Origin: CAYVUV01 sp964455095 | GTDB taxonomy: Bacteria; Desulfobacterota; Binatia; HRBIN30; CADEER01 | DNA length: 64,000 nt | NCBI GenBank assembly: GCA_964455095.1 | Contig: CAYVUV010000191.1 | Location: 1 to 64,000, forward strand | Direction: 5' to 3' | Shown: positions 49,163 to 57,117 of the stretch, piece by piece | Numbering within the stretch: position 1 is the stretch's first letter | How the letters are laid out: every line of letters begins with the position of its first letter | The notes under the pieces: generated by a model | What the model was told of the DNA's origin: nothing | The model's database searches: none | The model's input: the letters and a program-made list of their open reading frames with translations, nothing else | Translations under genes and position numbers: made by a program

Positions 49163-50383
49163 ATGCCCCCGCGCTTCCTCAAGGGCTACGCGGTGCTCGG
49201 CCGGCGCAACTACCGGCTGTTCTGGCTCGGCCAGTGGGCATCGCTGGTCGGCACCTGGATGCAGTCGGCGGCACAGGGCTGGCTGCTGCTGCGGCTCGAC
49301 CAGAGCCCCTTCATGCTCGGCGTGCTCGGCGCCGCCTCCGCCGCGCCGATGCTCGCCCTGGTGCTGCTCGGCGGCGTGGTCAGCGATCGCGCCGACCGCC
49401 GCCGCGTGATCATGATCGCGCAAGCGCTCTCGCTGCTGCAGGCGCTCGCGCTGGCGGTGCTCACATTGAGCGGCGTCATCCGCCCATGGCACATCATCGC
49501 GCTCGCCGCCGCGCTCGGCGCGATCAACGCCTTCGACATGCCCGCCCGGCAGGCCTTCGTGGTCGACCTGGTTGGCCGCGCCCAGTTGCCGAACGCCATC
49601 GCGCTCAACGCGACGGGCTTCAACGTCGCGCGCATCGCCGGCCCGGCGATCGGAGGCTTGGTGGTCGCGGCCGTCGGCGAGGGCCTGTGTTTCCTGGTCA
49701 ACGCGATCAGCTACGTCTTCGTCCTCTGGGGCCTGTGGCTGATCGACACGGACCAGCCCGCCACCGCCGTCGGTCTGCCGGCCGCCGGCGAGCCGATGGA
49801 TCTGCGCGCTGGCATCCGCTACGCCATGGCGCGGCGCGAGCTGTGGGCAGTGCTCGTGGTGGTCGGGGTCGTCAGTGCGTTCGGGGTGCCCTATCGCATC
49901 CTGCTCCCGGACATGGCGCGCACCGTGCTGACCCTCGATGCGTGGCGCTACGGCGTGCTGATGGCCGCGGCCGGGGTCGGCGCCGGCCTCGGCGCCGTGG
50001 TGCTGGCCGGTCTGCAGCTCGGCATGGAGCAGTACCGCCGCCTGATGCCGATCGGGCTGCTCGTCTTTTCGCTCGCGCTGGTTGCCTTTGCCGAGTCGCG
50101 TAGCTACGCGCTCGCACTGGTCACGCTGGCCGCGGTCGGCGGTGGCGGCATCCTGTACTTCAATGCCTCGAACATCCTCGTGCAGCTCGGCGTCGAGGAC
50201 GCCTACCGCGGCCGCGTCATGGCCGTGTATACGCTGATGCATCAAGGCACCGCCGCGGTCGGTTGCCTCGCGCTCGGCGCCGTCGCGGCGCGCTTCGGCA
50301 CGCCGTCCGCTCTGTGCAGCGGCGCTGCGGGCTGCCTGGCCGCGCTGGCCTGGCTCGGCATCCGCCGGCTGCGCGCCGGCTGA
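49163..50383 (+). CDS. Major facilitator superfamily exporter (EntS/MFS_3-like)
   Basis: 406 residues from ATG 49163, with about 12 hydrophobic helices. The first half carries NYRLFWLGQWASLVGTWMQSAAQGWLLL and the loop 2-3 motif GGVVSDRADRRRV, and there is a matching second-half element (VEDAYRGRVMAVYTLMHQGTAAVG). This is the DUF894-type MFS family often annotated as enterobactin exporter EntS-like or multidrug efflux. The substrate is unknown. It converges closely on the Nudix gene (2 bases). Confidence 0.9.
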   Translation: MPPRFLKGYAVLGRRNYRLFWLGQWASLVGTWMQSAAQGWLLLRLDQSPFMLGVLGAASAAPMLALVLLGGVVSDRADRRRVIMIAQALSLLQALALAVLTLSGVIRPWHIIALAAALGAINAFDMPARQAFVVDLVGRAQLPNAIALNATGFNVARIAGPAIGGLVVAAVGEGLCFLVNAISYVFVLWGLWLIDTDQPATAVGLPAAGEPMDLRAGIRYAMARRELWAVLVVVGVVSAFGVPYRILLPDMARTVLTLDAWRYGVLMAAAGVGAGLGAVVLAGLQLGMEQYRRLMPIGLLVFSLALVAFAESRSYALALVTLAAVGGGGILYFNASNILVQLGVEDAYRGRVMAVYTLMHQGTAAVGCLALGAVAARFGTPSALCSGAAGCLAALAWLGIRRLRAG

Positions 50384-50385
50384 CG

Positions 50386-50928
50386 TCAGGCGCCGTTGGC
50401 GGCGAGATGCGCCGCGGCCAGGTGCAAGCCCGCGATCGACTTGGCGTCCTGAATCTCGCCGCGCTGGATCATCTCGAGCGCCTGCGCGAGCGGCCGCCGG
50501 CTCACGCTCAGGACCTCATCGTGGTCGAGCTCCTGGGTCGCTACTGTAAGGCGCCGGGCGAGGAACAGATGGATGCGTTCGTCGCAGAATCCGGGCGTGG
50601 TCAGCACGCTTCCGAGCAGGATCAGCTCACCGGCGACGAGCCCCGTCTCCTCGCGCAGCTCGCGGCCAGCGCACTGCAACGGCGGCTCGCCCGGGTTCAA
50701 TGTGCCGGCGGGAATCTCCCAGATGTAGCCCCCGGCCGCGTAGCGGTACTGGTGAAGCAGCGCCACCTCGCCCTCGTCGTCAATGGCCACGATGGCCGCC
50801 GCGCCGGGGTGGCTGACCACTTCGAGCTCGACGCGCGCGCCGGTGGGCAGACGCACGTCTTCGAGCCGCAGGCTGATGATGCGACCCTGGTAGATCTGGC
50901 GGACCAGCGACACACGCCTGGCTAGCAC
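50386..50928 (-). CDS. Nudix hydrolase, ADP-ribose pyrophosphatase type
   Basis: 180 residues from a GTG at 50928. The Nudix box GTLNPGEPPLQCAGRELREETGLVAG follows the GX5EX7REUXEEXGU pattern with the metal-binding REXXEE. The flanking VVSHPGAAAIVAIDDEGEVALLHQYRYAAGGYIWEIPAG is the classic ADP-ribose pyrophosphatase N-terminal pattern. It probably clears ADP-ribose or related dinucleotides. A start at the GTG at 50913 is possible. Confidence 0.9.
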   Translation of the reverse strand: MLARRVSLVRQIYQGRIISLRLEDVRLPTGARVELEVVSHPGAAAIVAIDDEGEVALLHQYRYAAGGYIWEIPAGTLNPGEPPLQCAGRELREETGLVAGELILLGSVLTTPGFCDERIHLFLARRLTVATQELDHDEVLSVSRRPLAQALEMIQRGEIQDAKSIAGLHLAAAHLAANGA

Positions 50929-50958
50929 GAGTGCCGCGGGCGAACCAGCGCCGGCCGC

Positions 50959-51339
50959 TCAGTTGGCGGCGGCCGATGCTGCCGCCGCACCCCAAAGCCC
51001 GGGGCGCAGCTCCGACGGGAGACGCGGGATCAGCGCCAGGCGGGCCAGCAGGCCGCCGCGACGCAGATCGCGCACACCATCCTTGAGAAGGTGCAGCAGG
51101 TGCGGGCCGAGCCCGGTGGCGACCACGTCCACGCAGCACGCGCCACCAACGGCTTCGGCAAAGCGAACGACGTGCGCGAGTACAGACTCGATGACCGCTG
51201 CGTCGACGTCGCCCGCATACGTGTAGATCCACTCGACGCGCTGATCCAAGACGCGCCAGACGGTGACGCGCATCGCGGCGTTGAGTTGCCTCTCCGCGTG
51301 CAGAGGACGGTGATAGTCAACGAATCGCGCGCATGCCAT
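50959..51339 (-). CDS. Hypothetical protein
   Basis: 126 residues from ATG 51339; longer frames reach 51528 but the added part is Arg-rich and unlike a protein. No family is recognised. The middle (MRVTVWRVLDQRVEWIYTYA and HVVRFAEAVGGACCVDVVATGL) has plausible strand/helix pattern and normal GC3 coding, but no ribosome site is obvious. It sits between the Nudix and gamma-glutamyltransferase genes on the same strand. It could be a chance open frame in GC-rich DNA. Confidence 0.4.
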   Translation of the reverse strand: MACARFVDYHRPLHAERQLNAAMRVTVWRVLDQRVEWIYTYAGDVDAAVIESVLAHVVRFAEAVGGACCVDVVATGLGPHLLHLLKDGVRDLRRGGLLARLALIPRLPSELRPGLWGAAAASAAAN

Positions 51340-51509
51340 GTGGGGTCTCGCTTTGCGGAGTTCGGATCTGCTGAGCATGGAAGAGCAACGTTGATGCCAG
51401 TGCCGCGCCGAGCCCCAGCGCGCGATGAGCTGTCGCCTGATGAGCGCGGGCATGTTGCGCGCCGGCATTTCCATACGGACCCGCTGTGGCGCCGTCGTGT
51501 ACCGCTCGG

Positions 51510-53132
51510 TCAGAAGCCGATTGCGCAACCGTCCTTGCGACGGTCCGATCCACCCCAGTACACGCCCGTCGCGGGATCGACCGCGATCCCCTGCCCGCCG
51601 CCGAATCCGCCGCGGGCGAGCGCGCCGAGCTCGCCCTCCACCGCATGGCCGAGGCGCGCCAGCTCGCCGCCGACGGCAGCCCCGAGCGCCGACTCGAGCG
51701 CGACGCGGTCGGTGTCCAAATAGTGGAAACGCGGCTGATCGATCGCCTCTTGAATGTTGCAGCCGTAGTCGACGAGGTTCGACACCACCTGGAGATGCCC
51801 TTGCGCCTGCATGTCACCGCCCATGACGCCAAACGAGACCAACGGCCGCCCACCCTTCGTGATCATCGCCGGGATGATGGTGTGGAAGGGGCGCTTGCGC
51901 GGCGCCAGACAGTTGGGATGGGAGGGGTCGGTCGAAAAGCCGAAGCCGCGGTTCTGCAGCGCGATGCCGGTGTCGCCGGCGACGATGCCGCTGCCGAACG
52001 GGAAGTACAAGCTGTTGATCAACGAGACGACGTTGCCGGCCGCGTCGGCGGCAGTCAGATAGACCGTGTCGCGCCCGCCCCCGGCGCTGCCCGGTGCCGC
52101 GGCCTTGATCGCCTTGCCGGGGTGAATCAACGCGGCGCGCCCTTGCGCGTAGTCCTTCGACAGCAGGTGCGCGACGGGGACGGACGCAAACGCCGGGTCC
52201 GCGAGGTAGCGATTGCGGTCGGCGAAGGCGAGCTTGACGGCCTCGATGCGCAAGTGCTGCGCGCGGGCCGAATCGAAGCCAGCTGCGCCGACGTCGAAGC
52301 ACTCCAGAATGTTGAGCGCCAACAGCGCGGTGAGACCCTGACCCGGCGGCGGCATCTCGTGGACGAGATGGCCGCGGTAGTCGGTGGCGATCGGGTCTTC
52401 CCAGGTCGAACGGTGCGACGCGAAGTCCTCGCGCGTGTGCCAACCGCCGAGCGCCTGCGCGCAGGCGACGATCTGATCCGCCAGCTCACCGCGGTAGAAG
52501 ACGTCGGCACCCCCCGCGGCGAGGGCTTCGAGACTGTGCGCCAGGGCGGGCAAGCGCACCACCTCGCCGAGACGCGGCGCGCCGCCGTCGACGGCAAAGG
52601 TACGCCGCGCGTCGTCGTTCTGCAGCAGGCCGACGCTGAGTGCCCACTGTTGGGCGATGATTTCGCTCACCGGATAGCCGTCGCGCGCGTAGGCGATGGC
52701 CGGCTCGAGCACGGCGGCGAGCGAGCGCGTGCCGAAGCGACCGAGCGCCTCGCTCCACGCGTCGACGGCGCCGGGGATGGTCACCGGCACGATGCCGTGC
52801 GCCGGCATCGCGCGCAGCCCGCGCGCGGCGAGGGCTTCGAGGCTGGCGCCGCGCGGTGCGCGCCCACTGCCGTTGAGGCCGTACACCCGGTCCTCGGCGG
52901 CGCTCCAGATCAACATGAAACAGTCGCCGCCGATGCCGGTGCTGAACGGTTCGACGACGCCGAGGACCGCGGCAGCGCACACCGCGGCGTCGACGGCGTT
53001 GCCGCCGCCGCGCAGCATTGTGGCCCCGGCAAACGAGGCGAGTGACTGACTGGTGCAAACCATGCCGCCGCGGCCGAGCGCCATCGAGCGTTGGCTGCCG
53101 CGCCCGCCGTCGGTGCGCTGGGTGTCAAACAT
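51510..53132 (-). CDS. Gamma-glutamyltransferase family protein
   Basis: 540 residues. Ntn-hydrolase fold: ATMLRGGGNAVDAAVCAA near the start, GIVPVTIPGAVDAW, PPPGQGLTALLALNILE, and the autoprocessing site RDTVYLTAADAAGNVVS with T356 as the likely new N-terminal nucleophile. The C-terminal small subunit holds SLINSLYFPFGSGI and the PRFHYLD region. There is no signal peptide, unlike periplasmic GGT, so it may be a cytoplasmic gamma-glutamyl or acylase-type member. The start ATG is 4 bases after the stop of the saccharopine-like gene, giving a two-gene operon. Confidence 0.9.
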   Translation of the reverse strand: MFDTQRTDGGRGSQRSMALGRGGMVCTSQSLASFAGATMLRGGGNAVDAAVCAAAVLGVVEPFSTGIGGDCFMLIWSAAEDRVYGLNGSGRAPRGASLEALAARGLRAMPAHGIVPVTIPGAVDAWSEALGRFGTRSLAAVLEPAIAYARDGYPVSEIIAQQWALSVGLLQNDDARRTFAVDGGAPRLGEVVRLPALAHSLEALAAGGADVFYRGELADQIVACAQALGGWHTREDFASHRSTWEDPIATDYRGHLVHEMPPPGQGLTALLALNILECFDVGAAGFDSARAQHLRIEAVKLAFADRNRYLADPAFASVPVAHLLSKDYAQGRAALIHPGKAIKAAAPGSAGGGRDTVYLTAADAAGNVVSLINSLYFPFGSGIVAGDTGIALQNRGFGFSTDPSHPNCLAPRKRPFHTIIPAMITKGGRPLVSFGVMGGDMQAQGHLQVVSNLVDYGCNIQEAIDQPRFHYLDTDRVALESALGAAVGGELARLGHAVEGELGALARGGFGGGQGIAVDPATGVYWGGSDRRKDGCAIGF

Positions 53133-53135
53133 GGT

Positions 53136-54245
53136 TCAGCCGGGCAGCGTCTCGTAGGACAGCTGCTCCGACTGCAGCCCGTCCAGGAACGCGCGCGCGT
53201 CAAACGCCATCGCCGGTGGCAGTACCCCGCGCCGCCGCGCCCGCCCATTCGCCAGCAGCAGGGCGCCCTGGCGCGCAATGCCGGCCGTGAGCCCGTACGG
53301 GTCGCGCCCGCGCAGCAGCACGCGCTGGCAGACCGCCTTGCCGCGTCGCGTGCCGCGGGCGTCGACCGCGATGTGAAACACATCGCGCCGCCGCGTCGCC
53401 TCGTCGGGGCCGTCGCCGTCCGCTCCGATCAGCCGCGCCGCCAGCGCCGACAGCGGCGAACGCACCAGCGCGGCCATCGCGCGCGCGCCTGCCGACACGA
53501 CCCGCGCGGCCACCGGCGGCACGGCAAGAAACACGCGCACCTCCCGTGCCTGCACGTGCCGCGGGATGGTGATGACCTCGGCGCTCGGGATGCTGACGGC
53601 GCTCACCCGCCCGACCGGCTCGGGCAGGTCGACGGTGGTGACGTGCTGCCCCGGCATCTCTGCGACCCACGCGCCGTCGGCGAAGGCGAAGCCGCCGCAC
53701 TCCAACATGCGCAGCGCCGTGCGCTTGGTGCCCTGGCTGGCGTGGAAGCGAGTGACGTAGACGACCTGCACCGACTCGACCGCGTCGAGCCCCTCGGCGG
53801 CCAGCGCCGCGGCGCAGTCGGCCAGCGCGATCTCGAACGCCAGGGCGGGCACCACGGTGACGTCCTGCGCCGCGGCCCAGGTGTCGTGCACCCGCTGCGC
53901 CTTGACGAACGGCTGCTCGCCCGTGGTGTCGAGGTAATGCGCCCCGTTGGCGATCGCCGCCCGCACCACCGGATCGCCGTGATCGACGAACGGGCCGACG
54001 CAGTTGATCAACACCTGCGCCCGCTGCGCCAGGGCGTCGAGCGCGTCCGGCTGCTCGACATTGACGACGAAGGTCTCGGCGCCGCCGAGCGCCGTCGACA
54101 ACTGCTCCAATTTGGCGGCATTGCGCCCCGCCAGCAGCAACGGCGCCCCGTGTTTCCGCAGGGCATGGCAGATCAGTCGCCCCGTGTAACCGGTCGCACC
54201 AAGCACCGCGATGGCTCTGTCCCGCTTGGTCACGGACCGGCGCAT
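53136..54245 (-). CDS. Saccharopine dehydrogenase-like NAD(P)-binding reductase
   Basis: 369 residues from ATG 54245. The Rossmann motif is VLGATGYTGRLICHAL (14-29), followed by LINCVGPFVDHGDPVVRAAIANGAHYLDTTGEQPFV, which is the signature of the saccharopine dehydrogenase/trans-acting enoyl reductase group (COG3268). Mycobacterial relatives act in polyketide or complex-lipid synthesis; the substrate here is unknown. It lies directly upstream of the GGT-like gene on the minus strand. Confidence 0.88.
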   Translation of the reverse strand: MRRSVTKRDRAIAVLGATGYTGRLICHALRKHGAPLLLAGRNAAKLEQLSTALGGAETFVVNVEQPDALDALAQRAQVLINCVGPFVDHGDPVVRAAIANGAHYLDTTGEQPFVKAQRVHDTWAAAQDVTVVPALAFEIALADCAAALAAEGLDAVESVQVVYVTRFHASQGTKRTALRMLECGGFAFADGAWVAEMPGQHVTTVDLPEPVGRVSAVSIPSAEVITIPRHVQAREVRVFLAVPPVAARVVSAGARAMAALVRSPLSALAARLIGADGDGPDEATRRRDVFHIAVDARGTRRGKAVCQRVLLRGRDPYGLTAGIARQGALLLANGRARRRGVLPPAMAFDARAFLDGLQSEQLSYETLPG

Positions 54246-54320
54246 AGCGCCCCCGCGCCAGGCGGTCAAACTCGCGGGGCTCGCCTTGACCCTCCTCGGA
54301 CGCGCGCGTCTAATGCGGCG

Positions 54321-56093
54321 ATGCGACGACGGCTGGCGGTGCTCGCGCTGGTGGCAGGGCTGTGCACCGGCGCCGTCCCGGCAGTGGCAGAGGTGGTCGG
54401 ACGCGACACGCTCGCGCAAGCGCAGCGCGGCCGTCAGGTCGCGGTCGTCGTCGCCATGCGACAGCTCGGATCCCCCGGCACGGCGGGTTTGCGCGCGCTC
54501 ACCCGCCAGCGCCGCCGCGCGCTGGTGCGCGGGCTGCGCGCGCGCGGTGCCGTGGTAACGCACGAGTATACGACGGTCGGCGGATTCGCGGCGCTGGTGT
54601 CGGCCGCGGACCTCGCCGCGCTGGCCGTTGACCCGGACGTCGCGCGCGTCGACCTCGACGCCGAGGGCCGCGGCGCGCTGGCGTCGAGCGTGCCGCAGAT
54701 TGGCGCCGACCGCGTGCACAATCTCCGCGTCACCGGCGCCGATACGGTGATCGCCGTGCTCGACTCCGGGGTCGAGCGCGATCATCCCGACCTGGCCGAC
54801 GCGTTGATCCACGAGGAGTGCTTCTGCTCGCGCCCGCAAGGCAGCGGCACCACCGGCTGCTGCCCGGGCGGGATTGCGCGCGCGTCGGGTCCGGGCAGTG
54901 CCCCGACGCAAAACGTGCACGGCGTGCACATCGCCGGCATCGCCCTCTCGCGCGGGCGCGTCGCACCGCGTGGCGTCGCACCGGGTGCGGCGCTGGTGGC
55001 GGTGCGCGTCGTCGACGACGGCCTGATCGGACGGCTGTCGGATTGGATCGCGGCGCTCGACTGGATCGCTGCCGCGCGTCCCGACGTGCGGGTGGTGAAC
55101 ATGAGCTTGTCGAGCGTGCAGACCTACAGCGGGCGCTGCGACCGCAACTGCGACGGCCAGCCGCAGTGCGCGTTGAACATGCTGTTCGGCGAAGTCATCG
55201 ACGCGCTGTTCGCGCGCGGCACGCTCGTCTTCGCCGCGTCGGGCAACGACGGACCGTCGAACACACTGACCTCGCCGGCCTGCGTCGAGCGGGCGGTGTC
55301 GGTGGGCGCCGTCGATGGCGGGGACGCCGTGGCCTCCTTCAGCAACGGCAGCGCCAGGCTCGATCTGCTCGCTCCCGGGGTGGACATCGTCTCCTCTGGT
55401 CTCGACGGCGGCACCGCGTTCATTCGCGAGGGCACGTCGCTGGCCACCCCGCACGCCGCCGGCACGGCGGCGCTGCTCCTTGCCGCCAGCCCCGGCAGCA
55501 GGGCGGAGACCGTGCTCGACACCATGCGGGCCACGGGCGTGCCGGTGCGCGACGGGCGCACCGGCGTGACCACGCCGCGCGTCGATGCCTTCGCCGCCTT
55601 CCGCGCCCTGACGGCCCACACCGATCTTCTGCGCGGCGGCGGCAGCCACGGCAGCGACTGTTTGCTGGAGTGGAGCTTCATTCCGTCGGACATCGCCCGC
55701 GACGGCACGCGCGCGCTGGCGCGCTGCCGCGACGGCGACCTGTTTTGCGACCTGGATGACGAACCCGGCCAGTGCACCTTCGGCCTCTCGCTGTGCTTCA
55801 ATTCCCCCGATCCGCTGTTGCGCGGCTGCGCCGTCGACGAGCGCGTGCTGGGCCTCGAGCTGCTCGCGCCCAGCACCGCCGCGCCGGCGGGTTCCGTCGA
55901 ACGCCAGAACGCCGAGAGCCTGCACCATTCGTTGCCCGCCTTCCCACTCGATGGCTCGAGCGTCTGCGGCGTGCCGTTCCCCGTCGTCGTGTCGCGCCCG
56001 CGCGGGCGCGGCGTCATATCGCTCCGGCTCGGGGCACATACGGCGACGCGCATGGACTACGACCGCGTCGACCTGATCTGCGAGGCGCCCTAG
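54321..56093 (+). CDS. Secreted subtilisin-like serine protease (S8)
   Basis: 590 residues from ATG 54321. Signal peptide MRRRLAVLALVAGLCTGAVPAVAEV, then an I9-like propeptide region (RGLRARGAVVTHEYTTVGGFAALVSAADLAALA). Catalytic D148 (IAVLDSGVE), H200 (NVHGVHIAG, where the usual Thr is Val) and the Ser in EGTSLATPHAAG. A Cys-rich insert (EECFCSRPQGSGTTGCCPGG) lies between D and H, as in a subgroup of bacterial S8 peptidases. About 180 residues follow the catalytic domain, with paired cysteines and no known domain. Probably an extracellular or periplasmic protease. Confidence 0.88.
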   Translation: MRRRLAVLALVAGLCTGAVPAVAEVVGRDTLAQAQRGRQVAVVVAMRQLGSPGTAGLRALTRQRRRALVRGLRARGAVVTHEYTTVGGFAALVSAADLAALAVDPDVARVDLDAEGRGALASSVPQIGADRVHNLRVTGADTVIAVLDSGVERDHPDLADALIHEECFCSRPQGSGTTGCCPGGIARASGPGSAPTQNVHGVHIAGIALSRGRVAPRGVAPGAALVAVRVVDDGLIGRLSDWIAALDWIAAARPDVRVVNMSLSSVQTYSGRCDRNCDGQPQCALNMLFGEVIDALFARGTLVFAASGNDGPSNTLTSPACVERAVSVGAVDGGDAVASFSNGSARLDLLAPGVDIVSSGLDGGTAFIREGTSLATPHAAGTAALLLAASPGSRAETVLDTMRATGVPVRDGRTGVTTPRVDAFAAFRALTAHTDLLRGGGSHGSDCLLEWSFIPSDIARDGTRALARCRDGDLFCDLDDEPGQCTFGLSLCFNSPDPLLRGCAVDERVLGLELLAPSTAAPAGSVERQNAESLHHSLPAFPLDGSSVCGVPFPVVVSRPRGRGVISLRLGAHTATRMDYDRVDLICEAP

Positions 56094-56163
56094 CTTAGGG
56101 CGAGCTGGTTCGTCGCGCGGCTTTCGGGTAGAGCTGCAAGCCGCACGCGAGAAGGGGGGTACC

Positions 56164-57090
56164 ATGCGCATCGGGATTGGTATCGGGCAGATCGCCGGAC
56201 AGCCGGGCGGGGTGGACGACCTGGTGGCCCAGGCGCAGCGCGCCGAGGCCGACGGGTTCGCCAGCGGCTGGTTTGCCAATATCTTCGGCATCGACGCGAT
56301 CATCGCGGCCGTCATCTGCGGGCGCGCCACCCAGCGCATCGAGCTCGGCACCGCGGTGGTCCCGACCTACCCGCGCCATCCGACGGCGCTCGCGCAGCAG
56401 GCGTTGTCGGCGCAAGCCGCCACCAATGGGCGGTTCGTTCTCGGCATCGGCTTGTCGCATCAGGTGGTCATCGAGGCAATGCTCGGCCTGTCGTTCGCCA
56501 AGCCGTTCTCCCACATGCGCGAGTACATGGCCGTGCTGGCGCCGCTGATCCGCACCGGCAGCGTCAGCTACGCGGGGGAAGAGTTTCGCGTCAACGCGAA
56601 CATCAGCATGCCGGACGCGACGCCCTGTCCGATCCTTCTCGCCGCGCTGGCGCCGAAGATGCTGGCCCTCGCAGGGCGCGAGGGCGACGGCACCATCACG
56701 TGGATGACCGGGCCGAAAACGCTGCGCGAGCACACCATCCCGCGCCTGAACGAAGCGGCCGCCGCGGCCGGGCGCCCGGCGCCGCGCGTGGTGGTGGGGC
56801 TGCCCATCGCGGTGACGACCGAGATCGAAGCGGCGCGCGCGGCGGCGAACCAGCAGTTTCAAGTCTATGGGCACCTGCCGTCGTATCGCGCCATGCTCGA
56901 TCGCGAAAAGGCCGAGGGTCCGGGCGACGTGGCGATCGTCGGCGACGAGGCGGCCGTGGCCGCGCAGCTGGATCGGCTCCGCGTCATCGGCGTCACCGAT
57001 TACCTCGCCGTGCCGTATCCGGTGGGACCCGATCCGCTGGCATCGGTCGAGCGCACGCGCGCCGTCCTGGTCGCCCACGCCCGGCGCTGA
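56164..57090 (+). CDS. LLM-class F420-dependent-type oxidoreductase
   Basis: 308 residues, a luciferase-like TIM barrel of the kind that uses F420 or FMN. The start ATG follows GAAGGGGGG. Typical elements are RIGIGIGQIAG at the first strand, the RIELGTAVVPTYPRHPTALAQQALSAQAA block, RFVLGIGLSHQVV, and a C-terminal VGDEAAVAAQLDRLRVIGVTDYLAV. It resembles the TIGR03564-type probable F420-dependent oxidoreductases. F420 genes are not in the window, so the cofactor is inferred. Confidence 0.87.
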   Translation: MRIGIGIGQIAGQPGGVDDLVAQAQRAEADGFASGWFANIFGIDAIIAAVICGRATQRIELGTAVVPTYPRHPTALAQQALSAQAATNGRFVLGIGLSHQVVIEAMLGLSFAKPFSHMREYMAVLAPLIRTGSVSYAGEEFRVNANISMPDATPCPILLAALAPKMLALAGREGDGTITWMTGPKTLREHTIPRLNEAAAAAGRPAPRVVVGLPIAVTTEIEAARAAANQQFQVYGHLPSYRAMLDREKAEGPGDVAIVGDEAAVAAQLDRLRVIGVTDYLAVPYPVGPDPLASVERTRAVLVAHARR

Positions 57091-57117
57091 GCCCGCCGAA
57101 CGAGTCGCGCCAGCGCC

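Noticed and set aside
50959..51528. Extension of the hypothetical gene to 51528
   Set aside because: The N-terminal 63 residues are Arg-rich without a ribosome site and reach into the GGT 3' end.
53136..56351. Very long minus-strand open frame running from the saccharopine-like gene to beyond the subtilase
   Set aside because: Only the part below 54245 shows a protein family; the rest is the shadow of the subtilase gene, which has a signal peptide and catalytic triad.
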